Assembly: GCA_026545765.1 (NCBI GenBank)
Contig: JAIFAC010000137.1
Location: 103,115 to 167,114, forward strand
Source of the DNA: Plantago major
Lineage: Eukaryota > Streptophyta > Magnoliopsida > Lamiales > Plantaginaceae
Reading direction: 5' to 3'
Length of the DNA stretch: 64,000 bases
Positions 1 through 10,473 of this stretch are shown piece by piece; positions within the stretch are counted from its first letter, which is position 1; every line of letters begins with the position of its first letter. The notes beneath the pieces were generated by a model, which saw nothing but the letters and a program-made list of their open reading frames with translations, did no database searches and was not told the DNA's origin. The translations under genes were made by a program, and so were the position numbers.

Positions 1-1188
1 GGAGGCAACCGAGTTGTATACTCAGAAAGGTCCTAAGCACCAAACTTCAAACAAAGAAGTCGGAATGGAACAACAAGACCAAATATTCAAGGGTCACAAG
101 TTCCAGAGACCAATCACCGACACCGCCGTAGAATGGTTTAACTCTCTACTTGTGATAATTTGTGTTTATTAATCTTGTTAGTTAATAAAATTTCTTTGTT
201 ACAAGTCAATTAGAAACACAAGAACAAGCTAAGTCGGAAAGCTTGCCTCGTAGACCGAGAAGGAGGCTTCAATAACCTCGCCTCTTAAGGAATCGAGCTC
301 GTATACATGTGATAAAGAGTTCCTTAAGATATTACTTTTCAGTTATATGTTAATATACTTAACTAATTAAGTGGATGTTTCTAATAGGCTCCAACTGAGA
401 AAGAAGAAGATAAGGCAGAAATGCCAGAAAAGGACCCAGGGACCGTCAATGTTTCTGAAGAAAATGTCATTGAGCCTTCTAGTGTGAAGGTATATAAAAC
501 TCAGTGATAAACATTCTTCATCATGGGTTAATATAAATTCTTCTCTAAATTACTCAATACTTTCTACTTACAAAGCTCATTCGTAGTAGAAGTGCAAGGG
601 AAAGAGTTGCGACATCCCCCGCACCCATGGAAATTGATGAAGCCCCAAGGCAACATCACCAAAAGAACACCGTAAACCGAGAACGCTTCATAAAAATGAT
701 TCTGAGCCTCCGTTGAGGAAGTAAGTGGAAAACTCAGAAATCATTGAAGCTTAATTGCATAAATTCTTTCATGACAATTTCCTAAGTATTGTGATAATTT
801 TAATTCTCATGATCAAGCAGAAAGAAAGGTTGATGAGGACCAGACTTCCAAGTCTCCACATCACAACAAGATATCTGAGGCACCCCCGCCAAGAGTACAA
901 GTCTCGAGCCCGATGTACTCATTCAGTAACTCAAAACCTAACTACACTCAGATCAGATATCTACACAAGTTTTGAATCTAACTCAAAACTCTTTCTTTCA
1001 GCTCAAACAAGTTCCACTAAGGTCCCCGATGATGAGAAAAGGACCCGCTCTTTCTTTAAGGAACACATCCAAAGCATCCAAATGCTTTAAGAAATGGCAA
1101 AAGCTGGCGTTCGATCTATCTCGAGATCTTAAAGGTGACCGATCACCACACAAGGAGAGCACGAGCCTCGACTTAGAAAACTACGCCC
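1..1188 (+). pseudogene. Third-ORF 5' exons with introns, copy A
   Basis: The stretch is a series of short acidic, Glu/Lys-rich coding blocks separated by AT-rich spacers with splice signals. Introns supported by alignment to copies B (5676-6318) and C (17169-22250) are: one ending near 205 (acceptor after a TTTCTTTGTTACA tract), one ending at 387 (TTTCTAATAG), 490-575 (donor GTATAT after GAAG) and 721-820 (donor GTAAGTGG, acceptor AAGCAG). The same exon edges recur in the other copies. No known protein domain was recognised. Exonic frames are damaged, partly by the CAG/CTG error pattern seen across the window, so no continuous product can be given. Confidence 0.6.
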
Positions 1189-3216
1189 ATGCAATGTTCT
1201 CATCGAACAATATTCTTCGTAACATTGATGGATAAGGAGTTTGTCAAGGAAGTGGCCGAAGTCGATCCAAGCTTTCAACCAAGTCGATGGTCGCACTGCA
1301 TCACGATGGCATTCAAGCCTACTTTGCCCCAGACTCTACAATATATACCCTCTGAACAAGAGGAAGTTAATGGGCAAACGGTCACTATTCCAGAAGTGAT
1401 CAACCTGGTCTCTGAAGATGAGGAAGAAAAGGAAACTGATGAAAACAATTATGAAAATCCTCCTTCTGACCATCACAAGGATGAAGATAAGAAGGATGAT
1501 GATGATTCCCTTGCACCAGGGACGGGAGGGATTCCACAAGGAAACATTGCCTCAGCTGCTGAAAAGCACACTGAGCGGACATCACAACAATCCCCTCCTC
1601 CATCTCCTCAGAAATCTAATAATCCAACTCCCCAACACAAAGATACTACTGAACAAGTAGTTGAGCACTCTGAGGGAATAACTCAGAAAATATCAGATGT
1701 ACAAGCCAGAGTTGCTCAACTCAAACAATTGTTGGAGGAATAACAACAGCTACATCTTCAACTGGAAGAAAAGATAGCTGAATCCAGAGTCAAGCTAGAT
1801 AAACTTGAAGAACAAACACGAAAGGAAACGCAAGCTTACTCTGAGATTAAAGAGCTCTGGGAAGCTGTTGACTATATTAGTAAGGAGCTAGATGCTGAAC
1901 AAGCATCTGAAGCAAAGCATGATGCTAACACTGCATCTTCACCAAAGAAACCATCCTCCAAACGCAAGAAACCCATATCTGAGATGGTTGCCGCATTCAG
2001 AAACCTTGATGAAGAAGTACAAGAGGATGAAGATCACTGGACTGATGACTCAGATGATGAAGAAGATAAGGCATTGGCATAACACCGCAATGTACATTTA
2101 GCGGTTTCTCATTTGAAAAGGAAGCTGATTGCTCCAAAAATATTCAGCAAGCTGCCAAATGTCAACTCCAATGAATACTTGAACAGATATCAAGTACTGA
2201 CTAAATTGAAAAAGGAGTTGTCTTCTCAAGATAAAGCCGCCATTGCATCAGTCCCTGCAGAAATGAAGCCATTCACTGAGCTCATCACTCAGAGAACAAC
2301 CATTCTGGTCGTTGCTCAGAAAGATCTAGGCATGGTTAGGGATGATGACCAAAACTTGGCTGGAAAAGCCTTTGAAGAGGCTAGCTATGCTGCTGGAAAA
2401 GCAAATGCTATTCAAGGCCCACTGACAGAGCTCACTGATAAGGATACTGGTCTTATCAAACAAAATCAGGAGCTCAAGGCCACTCTGGAACAGTTGGTTG
2501 TCGCCATAACTATCTCAGAAGGCAACTTTAACTCCCTTTCAGAATCATTTGTGATTCTTAGTCAGTCAACAATGAAAAAGGGGGAAGAACATCAAGATTC
2601 TCAGAGAGGAAGAGGAAACAAAAGAAAATCTGAACAACCACCTCTCAGAATAAATGAGCCCTCCTCCAAATGACCGCTTCTACAGATAGTGGCCATCACT
2701 CAACTTCCTGAAAAAGGAATGACAACAAGGGCCAGAGCACAGAAACCTCCAAGGAGTACCAAGGCTCCAAGGAGAAGACAAGTAAGAGGGATTGATGAGT
2801 CTTCTGAAGAAGAAGAAGAAGGCCAAATCAAATCCCTGGGCAATGAAGAAGGCTGCAAAACTCTCACAAGAATTAATCTTGATGATGATGATGAAGAGAC
2901 TGATGAAGATGAAGCTCCTCTTCACAAAAAAAGGAAAATTGATAACCTAACTGAGCCCATAGCTGCAAAGCCTTTGGCAGCTAAAACACCCTCTGGAAAT
3001 ACCAAGTCTATCCAGGGTGGTTCTTCAAGCATTACCCCAAGGGAGAATTCAAGACAAAGGAGGAACAGCCGAGAGTCGAACAAAGACAACTTCAACTACC
3101 ACTCAGCCCAAGAAGCCAAGATTGAGTATGTGAAGACCAACAAGGACTCCTCCGCCTATAGGTGCATTAATCAAGAATGGCTACCGGATTCGAACTCAAG
3201 CACTTATCGTAAATGA
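1189..3216 (+). pseudogene. Third-ORF (envelope-like position) body, copy A
   Basis: One reading frame runs for 676 codons, broken only by stops at 1741 (TAA), 2080 (TAA) and 2671 (TGA), then ends at 3214-3216. The protein is very acidic in patches (Asp/Glu runs near 1480-1500 and 2040-2070), has a heptad-rich coiled coil across 1680-1830, further helical segments at 2400-2520, and Lys/Arg-rich nuclear-localisation-like stretches near 1960 and 2910. Matching segments occur in copy C (19776-20126, 20792-21226) and copy D (41322-40228). In SIRE elements a third ORF after pol is often called envelope-like; nothing here (no signal peptide or membrane segment) supports a membrane protein. Function unknown. 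Confidence 0.7.
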
Positions 3217-4068
3217 AAAATTTCCGTAACCAATCCATAAATAGCTCATGGCATGGAGAAAAGATGTTTATCTTGATTAATACCAACCACATCAAAGCCT
3301 CGGTCGATTTTGAAGTAATCAAGAGAATAGAAGCCATGAAGAAGGACCTCTCGATGTTTGTCCTTATGGAAAGCCGATGATGTGCATGTAATTCCCAACA
3401 TCACCGAACAGCACAAGAGCAAGAATTGTGGAACCCTGAGTCCTTCTACTGATCAAGATCAATACAAGGGTGACATCGATATCCAAGATCATTTATGAAT
3501 ACTTCAAGTCGCCGACATCGTAATCGAGCATGCCTGGAAGTGGGGAAAGTATCTGTGGGTCAAGCACTTTGCCAAGAAAAATCCTACCAAAACCTACAAG
3601 GAAGTCTGAGGATTTGCCAGAGACACAGAGATAATTGTCAGAACACTTATCTATGACTACTCTGATGATATCAGAAGGTTTTGTGATAGGAAATTTGCAG
3701 ATTGATCCATTGAACTGCTTGAAGACTTGAAGTGTTGAAGACTAGTTTATTAGGATGTCTACTTGGAGCTTGGTTAATCCTGTTATCGTAATTTACTATG
3801 TCTTTTTGTATCTTGCTGACGGAGCTGAAATGTATTATGTACTAAAGTTATCTATAAACTTTCTTTGTAACATATCTGATGAACTTACTCTCAGATATCT
3901 TTATCTATAAAAGATAACTTGTCAACAAAGATCACACCTTGTGATTTGGTTGATGTTTACTTTCTACACTTAATTATATGAATTGAAAAATCATAAGAAA
4001 TGATTAAGTAGTGGATTGTTTCCTCATCCAGATTTGTAATAGGTCAGATAGTCATCGTTGACTGACCA
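3217..4068 (+). other. Third-ORF C-terminal remnant and 3' UTR, copy A
   Basis: From 3217 to about 3760 the sequence still aligns with the C-terminal part of the third ORF (minus-strand copy D, 40710-40228, keeps it open), but in this copy it is broken by frameshifts and base changes such as CGTAA for CAGAA at 3224. From about 3760 to 4068 it is AT-rich untranslated sequence that is conserved in copies C (22260-22570) and D (39787-40080), as expected for the 3' UTR of the element. Confidence 0.6.
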
Positions 4069-4082
4069 AAATGGGGGAAATT
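4069..4082 (+). other. Polypurine tract of copy A
   Basis: AATGGGGGAAATTT lies directly before the LTR start at 4083, the position where plus-strand DNA synthesis is primed in LTR retrotransposons. The same purine run precedes the LTRs at 22586 (plus) and 39769 (minus strand). Confidence 0.8.
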
Positions 4083-5675
4083 TGTTAGGAATATCTGTTT
4101 AGATTTTGATCAGCAAACTAATGACTTATCTTAGCTCAGAAAGGTGGTTAGTACTCGTTCACTTGAACACGTAAAAGAGGAAACTCACTAAGTATGATAG
4201 TCTAGCAAATCTTGTATAGGATGTTAGGTCTCAAATGTAATTTTATTTTCCTCAAGAAGACCAAGAAGAAGACATCCAGCAGAAAAGTTCAACAATTTTG
4301 AAGACTTGAAGATCGCATAAGATTGTCAAGACAAAGGTTTTCAGATACCTATGACCCGATATCTTGAAGACACAAGCGTTTTTTAAATAAGCAGTGTTAC
4401 AAGAGATATCTAAGAAATAAAAGGTTTCTGAAACGAGAAAAGTGCCCACAAATATCTACACTCAGATACCTTGGACATAAATTATGTTTCTGAAAAGAAA
4501 TATATTATAACAAGTTGTTTCAACAAATGGTATCTGGAGTTGTGATAATGTCCGAAAAGGACGCAAGGCTCCGTAAAGTGTGCATAGTTCCGCTGCACCG
4601 CAGACAAAGTATAGTACAGGCATTAAATGCGCGGATGAAATGTTCAAACAAAACGGTAGCTTCAAAAGAAGACAAACTCACATAAAGATTATACTCGATA
4701 TCAATAGTTTGAAATTGAGTTAAGCCTAACGGATAATATTCAAACGGCACTCAAATTCATCTATAAATATCAACACTTAGACTGCTTGAGAACACACACT
4801 GAACACCTTAGAATACACAGAACTTACACTCTCACACAAGCTCTCTCAAGCAAACTACTTACCTTTAAGCTTTCATGCACCAAAGCTCTTGATTCTAAGT
4901 AGCACTAAAGTTCTAAGTGTCTTGATCCTTAACAAGCATTGTTATTTGTGAAAGAGTTGAACTAAGATTTCATATCCAGTTTCATTCTCTTGAACACTTT
5001 TCATAGACTTGGGTCAGTAAAAGAACAAGATACCATACATTGCAAAGTGTATTAAGTATACTTGATTCATAGAGCTATCTGAATAAATGAACAAGTTATT
5101 AAAGAAGCTCTCCTGACAAACTACCTTAACCAACACCTTAATCGGCGTGGAGTACATGAAGTACTTAGTTTGGGAAACTAAGGAATAACTCCAAGGTTAC
5201 CGAGCACAGGAAGTATTTAGTTTGGGAAACTAAGGAATAACTCAAAAGGTTTCTGAGTACAGGAAGTACTTGGCTGTAAAAGCCGGGGAATAACTCAGGG
5301 AGAACACTTGGTTGGGAACCTAGTGTAATTAGGAATCAAGAGAAGATATTTGTAAGGTTACATCAATTATCTATATTAGTGGATTCTAGGTCTAAGTAAG
5401 ACCGAAGTGGATTAGTTGAAGGATTACGCCACCTTCAGATACCACTATAAAAAGACTTGTGTTATTTACTTCGCAGCTTTATTACTTGCTTTATTTATCT
5501 TGCAAAGTATTTACACTTATCTTGCTGAGCACATGCACTTATCACAGAAAAGTCTTCCGCTCTCTGAAATTAAGTATCATATATCTTCACAGATATCTGA
5601 GAAACTGTGTTTATCGACAAAAGTTTTAAAAGACTATTCACCCCCCCCCCTCTAGTCTTTTACTTTGCTATTATC
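4083..5675 (+). repeat. SIRE-type 3' LTR, copy A (end truncated)
   Basis: The LTR starts TGTTAGGAATATC. Full copies end CTGGACCAACA; this one stops after TTATC at 5675. It contains a TATA box (4761-4770), internal near-repeats of a motif with AGTACTTAGTTTGGGAAACTAAG (two copies at 5160-5250), and a poly-C tract at 5640-5650 whose length differs among LTR copies. LTRs supply promoter and polyadenylation signals; which of these still work cannot be judged. Confidence 0.9.
4761..4770 (+). promoter_or_regulatory. LTR TATA box, copy A
   Basis: CTATAAATAT sits about 680 bases inside the LTR. The same place in the complete element reads CTATATATAT (9503-9512 and 23157-23166). This is the probable core promoter of the SIRE family. 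Confidence 0.65.
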
Positions 5676-6318
5676 AATGAACTCCATTTTAACATGCCAG
5701 CAATGCAATATGTTGAAGAAAATCCTGCAAATGAGCAGGTTCCCTAACTCCTAGAGAGGGATCAAACTGAGACACTTGCTCAGAATGATCAAACAAGGGA
5801 GGCAACTGAGATAGTCACTTAGGAAAGGTCTGAAGTACCTGAAACTTCAAACAAAGAAGCTGAAATGGAACAACAAGACCAAAGATAGAAGGTCACAGTT
5901 CCAGAGACCAATCACCGACACCGCCAGTAGTCAATGGTTTAACTCTCTACTTGTGAAATTTTATGTTTATAAATCTTGTTACTTATAAAATTTTCTTTGT
6001 TACAGGCTGAATTAGAAACAAAAGAACAAGAGGAAGCTACAAAGTTTGCCTCAGAATCTGAGAAGGAGGCTTCCATAGCCTCACCACTTAAGGAACAGGA
6101 GCTTGTCTCATAGGTAGAAGAAAGTTCCTTAAGATATAACATCTCAGATATGTGCTTTATACACTTGAATAATACTCTTAAGTGTTTGTTTCTAATAGGC
6201 TCCAACTGAGAAGAAAAATGATGAGGCTGAGAAGCCTAACTCATCAGAGAATCAACAAGAGACTCACAAAGTCTCAGAGGAACAAGTATCCGAGCCTTCT
6301 ATTGAGAAGGTGTTCCAG
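5676..6318 (+). pseudogene. Third-ORF fragment with two introns, copy B
   Basis: It begins right where LTR A stops and matches copy C from about 18545 to 19043 and copy A from 1 to 490. Two introns are visible: about 5937-6005 (acceptor TTTGTTACAG) and 6115-6198 (donor GTAGAAG, acceptor TTTCTAATAG). The second is precisely missing in copy C, where the flanking exons join at 18935/18936. Coding blocks are Glu/Lys-rich and unrecognised. The fragment ends at the donor side of the next intron, then runs into an inverted LTR piece. It is a rearrangement product rather than a working unit. Confidence 0.65.
6115..6198 (+). other. Third-ORF intron present in B, absent in C
   Basis: Donor ATAG/GTAGAAG, acceptor TTTCTAATAG/GCTCC, 84 bases. 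In copy C the exon sequences on both sides are joined without it (CCCACAG/GCTCC at 18935/18936); copy A keeps it (acceptor at 387). Exact loss at splice borders is what a spliced RNA copied back into DNA would give. Confidence 0.7.
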
Positions 6319-6333
6319 ATTCCGCATTTTCGA

Positions 6334-6553
6334 TACACAAGTTCCCAACCAAGTGTTTTCCTCGAGCCAGTTATACTTCCTATACTAAACCTTGAGCTAT
6401 TCTTTTTTCCCAAACTAAGTTTCCTATGCTCAGAATCTTGAGTTCCTGTTTCCCAAACTAAGTAATTCAGATCTACGCTGCTTAAGGTGTGGTTAAAGTA
6501 GTTTGTCAGGTGAGTAGTCTTTATAACTTTCTCAGTTATGTAAGAATACTTGA
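6334..6553 (-). repeat. Inverted SIRE LTR piece
   Basis: Read on the minus strand this matches the LTR segment that lies in plus orientation at about 6718-6965 (shared landmarks: AAGTATTCTTACATAAC, the TTAACCACACC region, the CCAAACTAAG repeats and CCAACCAAGTG). Together with the plus-strand copy it makes an inverted repeat with arms of about 220-250 bases and a spacer of about 165 bases. Confidence 0.75.
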
Positions 6554-7330
6554 TCCTAAGTGTCCTGATCCTTAGCAAGCATTGCTATATGTAAAGGAGT
6601 TGAATCAAAAGATCAAGTATCTAAGTTTCATTCTCCAGAACATTTAACATAGACTTGGGTCAGTAAAAAAACATATAACCACACATTGCGAAGTGTGTTA
6701 AGTGATTCTTGTTCTATCAAGTATTCTTACATAACCGAGAAAGTTATAAAGACTACTCACCGACAACTACCTTAACCAACACCTTAAACGCGTGGAGTAC
6801 AGAAGTACTTAGTTTGGGAAACTAAAGAATAACCCAAGGTTATCGAAAGATAAGAAGTACTTAGTTTGGGAAACTAAGGAATAGCTCAAAGGTTTTTGAG
6901 TATAGGAAGTACTTGGCTGAGAAAGCCGGGGAATAACTCAGGGGGAACACTTGGTTGGGAACCTAGTGTATTTAGGAATCGAGAGAAGATATTTGTAAGG
7001 TGAACTCAATTATCTATCTTAGTGGATTCTAGGTCTGAGAAAGGCCGAAGTGGATTAGTTGAAGGATTATGCCACCTACAGATACCACTATAAAGATCAG
7101 TTTTATTTACTTTATGCAATTTATTACTTGCTTTATTTACCTTTGCCAGTATTTACATATCTTGTCACAAGACGCAGCGCTTATCACAAAAAAGTCTTCC
7201 GCTCTCTGAAATTAAGTATCATATATCTTCACAGATATCTGAGAAATTGTGTTTATCGACAAAAGTTGTAAAAGACTATTCACCCCCCCCCCCCCCCAGT
7301 CTTTTCCCTTTGCCGTTATCTGGACCAACA
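6548..7330 (+). repeat. SIRE LTR, 3' half, joined to gypsy gag
   Basis: This is the 3' half of a SIRE LTR with the complete end CTGGACCAACA at 7330. The next base starts gypsy gag sequence with no gap, so this end is a real insertion boundary. The 5' half of the LTR is missing, replaced by the inverted piece to its left. The poly-C tract here is about 15 bases. Confidence 0.8.
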
Positions 7331-7331
7331 C

Positions 7332-8936
7332 AAAGTATTCCACAGGGAAAGAAGTTCGCCAAGAAGATATGCGGACTACACCCGTCTCAATAGGCCAAGA
7401 TCTGACATCTTGGCCGCCATTATTGAGAAGAAGTTGGATGTCCAGTGGCCAAAGCCATCTAAGAAGAACATGAAGAATAACAAAGCCAAAGGGTATTGCA
7501 AGTTTTACAAGAGTTATGGCCATGAAACGGATGATTGCATCCACTTGAAAACATAAGTTGAGTATTTTGTCAGAGAAGGAAAGTTGAAGGAAGGCATCCA
7601 GACGGATGAACCTTCCAGGCATAATAGGACGGAACAAAGAAGAGAAGATAGGGCAGCGGAACCACAGCCTCGTCCGCTATCACTGCCACCTCCACCCATA
7701 GGTCACCCATCTCATCATAGTCAATACGAGTATGAGGATGATATAGAAATGGAGAATCGACCGTATAGTGGAGTAATCAACACGATTGCTGGAGGTCCGA
7801 CATAAGGTGATAGTCGGAATGCAAGGGAAAGGACTGCTCAAAATCTGAGGAACAATGACGGGGCTTACGCTGCACCTGCACTCCGAGGAATGAACATCAT
7901 CTCCTTTGATGATAGTGAGATTCCTCCTCCTACGTCAGGAGGTAAGGATGTAGATGACCCTGATGTTCCGCTTGTGGTTTCTCTGACAATTGACACCTAC
8001 AGGGTGAACAAAATCCTAGTTAACACAGGAAATTCCTCCAATATTATTGCCAAGAGTACCGTTGATCAAATGAATTTGGGAAGAGTCTGATATGAAAGAG
8101 TTAATAGCTCCATATCAGGATTTGGCGGAGGTGTTGTCCGACAACTGGGCATCATAATGTTGCATGTGTCTTTAGGTACTCACCCAACAAGGGTAACCAA
8201 GCTAGTCCGTTTTGTGGTAGTTAATCGGACTTTCGATTATAATGCCATATTTGGACGGCCAGGGCTCAATCAGTTCCATGCAATATTCTCCACCTTGCAT
8301 AACAAGATGAAGTTTCCAGCTCCCTACGGAGTAGGGGAAGAAATAGGAAATGTCCGAGAAGCATGGGAATGTTATATTATGTCAACTAGGAGGGCATCTA
8401 CCCCAACTCTGTCTGTCTCAATGACATCAGATCCGCAACTTGTTTTACCTCCCAAGAAAGAGAATCCCATCATCGGGATAGGGAGCCAGAAAAACAAGTT
8501 TCCAAAGGAACCACGGATCGAGCCTCACGAGACTCTCAAGGAGGTTGAGTTGGACATTGGGAGCCCAGAGAAAATGACTAGAATTGGTACTGAGATGAAC
8601 GCAAAAGTTGAGATGAAATTGGTAGCCTGTCTCCGAGCTAACAAAGATGACTTTGCTTGGAGCACGGATGATCTGAAAGGGATAGATCTGAGGGTTGATG
8701 TTCACCGTCTGAACATGGACGCCTCGATCAAGTACATCCATCAAAAGAGAAGAGACTTTGGTCCGATTGAGGATGCCATCATTGCTGCAGAAGTGGACAG
8801 ACTCATGAAAGTCGGACACATTGAGGAAGTCCGTTACTCTGATTGGGTTTGCAACGTTGTCCTAGTTGAGAAGTCACGGGCAAATGGCGGATGTGCAATG
8901 ATTTCACAAGACTAAATAAGTTGTGTCCGAAATATC
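7332..8936 (+). pseudogene. Gypsy 1 gag end, protease and RT start
   Basis: The frame starting near 7332 gives a gag C-terminus with a zinc-knuckle-like CxxH/C segment (YCKFYKSYGHETDDC, 7495-7540), followed by a stop (TAA, 7553). Then come a Pro-rich linker, the Gly-Gly-Pro segment near 7793 typical of Tat elements, and the retropepsin at 7890-8290. The protease active-site triplet reads Val-Asn-Thr-Gly (about 8020), so the catalytic Asp is Asn here, which would abolish activity. From 8560 the N-terminal RT region follows (Asp-Asp-Phe-Ala-Trp, His-Ile-Glu-Glu-Val motifs). Stops at 7803 and 8088 also break the frame. Copy 2 of the family lies at 58253-62740. Confidence 0.8.
8932..8936 (+). repeat. 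Left target site duplication of SIRE element C
   Basis: ATATC precedes the LTR start; AGATC (24012-24016) follows the other LTR. They differ by one base, and the right-hand version restores the expected Lys-Asp codons of gypsy RT, so the left copy carries the later change. Confidence 0.75.
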
Positions 8937-10324
8937 TGTTAGGAATATCTGTTAGTATTTTGATCACTCATCACATATTCTTATCTTAGCCAGAAAGGTG
9001 ATTAAGTACTCTTGGTTCACTTGAACATTGTAAAAGAGGAAATCACTGAGTATGATTAGTCTAGTAAATCTTGTAATAGGATTATAGGTCTCTGAGTGTA
9101 ATTTTTATTTCAAGAAAAGCATGAAGATCAATCCTAGCAATGGAGCTTTTCTGAAGATTAGAAGACTGAAGATTGCACAAGGTTTATGAAGACACAAAGG
9201 TTTAGTCTAACTCAGAAAGACTATGTCCTTAATCCTTTCTTAAGTATATTAACTTACTTTCAAAATATGATTCTGGACATATGACATCACGAGTATGGAG
9301 CATGCAAGCCATCAGAAAGGCTCATGTATCCGTTGAGACTAAAGGACAATGAACAGTACTATGCATTAAATGCATCGCGTAAATGTCGCAAAAGCAAGTC
9401 CTCTCAAACAAGAGATAGTGACTTCAATACATAGTTCAAGATATAAACAGATATAATTTGATAGAGAGCACAACGGATACAATTCAAACGCCTCAAATTT
9501 ATCTATATATATCACACTTAGATGCTTGAAGTACATACCTTAGAACGCCTATCTTGCAAACTTACCATCAATCAAAGTATTCTCTCAAGCACTCTACTAT
9601 CCTTTCGAAAGCTTTTTGTTGCTGAAGAATCACTAGTAGTTCTAAGTTGTCTAACCTTAACAAGAGATTGTTATTCGTGAAAGAGTTGAACTATCGACAT
9701 ACCCTTCTCAAGCTCATTCTCCGTAACGGACACCAATTACTGGTCAAGAAGAGCGCATCGCCATCCACCTAACAAGTGTATTAAGTAGTCTCGTTTCATT
9801 GCCTCTCTAAACATAATCAAAAGTTATACGAGAAGCCAATCGACAAAACCTTATAACCAACATCCATCAAGGCGTGAGTAGAGGAAGTACTTGATTTGGG
9901 AAATCGTGAACAACTCCAAGGTTATCTCGAGCAGAGGAAGTACTTAGCTCTAGGAGTCGGGAATAACTCAGGGGAACATTTGGTTGGGAACCATTTGTTT
10001 AGGAATCTTAGAATAGGATTATTGTAAGGTGAACTCAATTATCTGTTCTAGTGAATTCTAGGTCTCGTAAAGACCAAGTGGATTAGTTGGAGGATTAGGC
10101 CACCTCAGATACCACTATACTTGTCGGTCATTTACCTTCTCAGATTTACATTTCAAAGAAACACACACACATACTTATTGTTTCGCACTTACCTATCTTA
10201 AAGTCTTTCACGCTCGACTTAAGTATCGTAAACCCCTGTTTCGAGAAACTATGTTTATCGACAAAAGTTTTAAAAGACTATTCACCCCCCTCTAGTCTTT
10301 TACTTTGCCGTTATCCGACCAACA
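8937..10324 (+). repeat. 5' LTR of SIRE element C
   Basis: TGTTAGGAATATC to CCAACA, 1388 bases, with a TATA box at 9503-9512 and a short poly-C tract (about six). Compared with the 3' LTR it lacks or alters many CAG/CTG sites (for example TCTCGTAAAGACC at 10063 against TCTCAGAAAGACC near 23735), so LTR divergence here cannot be used as a clock. Confidence 0.9.
9503..9512 (+). promoter_or_regulatory. 5' LTR TATA box, element C
   Basis: CTATATATAT in the middle of the 5' LTR, at the position matching CTATAAATAT in copy A. This is the probable start region for the element's genomic RNA. Confidence 0.6.
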
Positions 10325-10326
10325 AG

Positions 10327-10337
10327 TGGTTTCAGAG
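10327..10337 (+). other. Primer binding site, initiator tRNA-Met type
   Basis: TGGTTTCAGAG follows the LTR end by two bases and resembles TGGTATCAGAGC, complementary to the 3' end of initiator methionine tRNA, the usual primer of plant copia elements. One position differs. Confidence 0.75.
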
Positions 10338-10473
10338 GTGAGGTTCACAAGCCTTCAAGATCAACCTAGATCCCCGATAGGTGAAGAAACTTTGTCCCTC
10401 TCGAGGACTATATAATTTGTGTGTTAAGTGCGTATGTCTCGAGTGATGCCCATTCAAACCGTAAAACTACGAA

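Larger units (their letters stand above)
1..5675 (+). mobile_element. SIRE-type copia element, 3' part (copy A)
   Basis: This is the 3' end of a Ty1/copia element of the Maximus/SIRE type; its gag-pol lies outside the window. The order seen is third-ORF exons and introns (1-1188), third-ORF body (1189-3216 and degraded to about 3760), 3' UTR, purine tract, and a long LTR from 4083. It aligns along its length with the third-ORF region and LTR of the complete copy at 8937-24011 and with the minus-strand copy at 38131-41403. The LTR lacks its last ten or so bases, where unrelated third-ORF sequence begins at 5676, so the right end is rearranged. Assignment rests on similarity to the full copy, whose RT is clearly SIRE-like. 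Confidence 0.85.
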
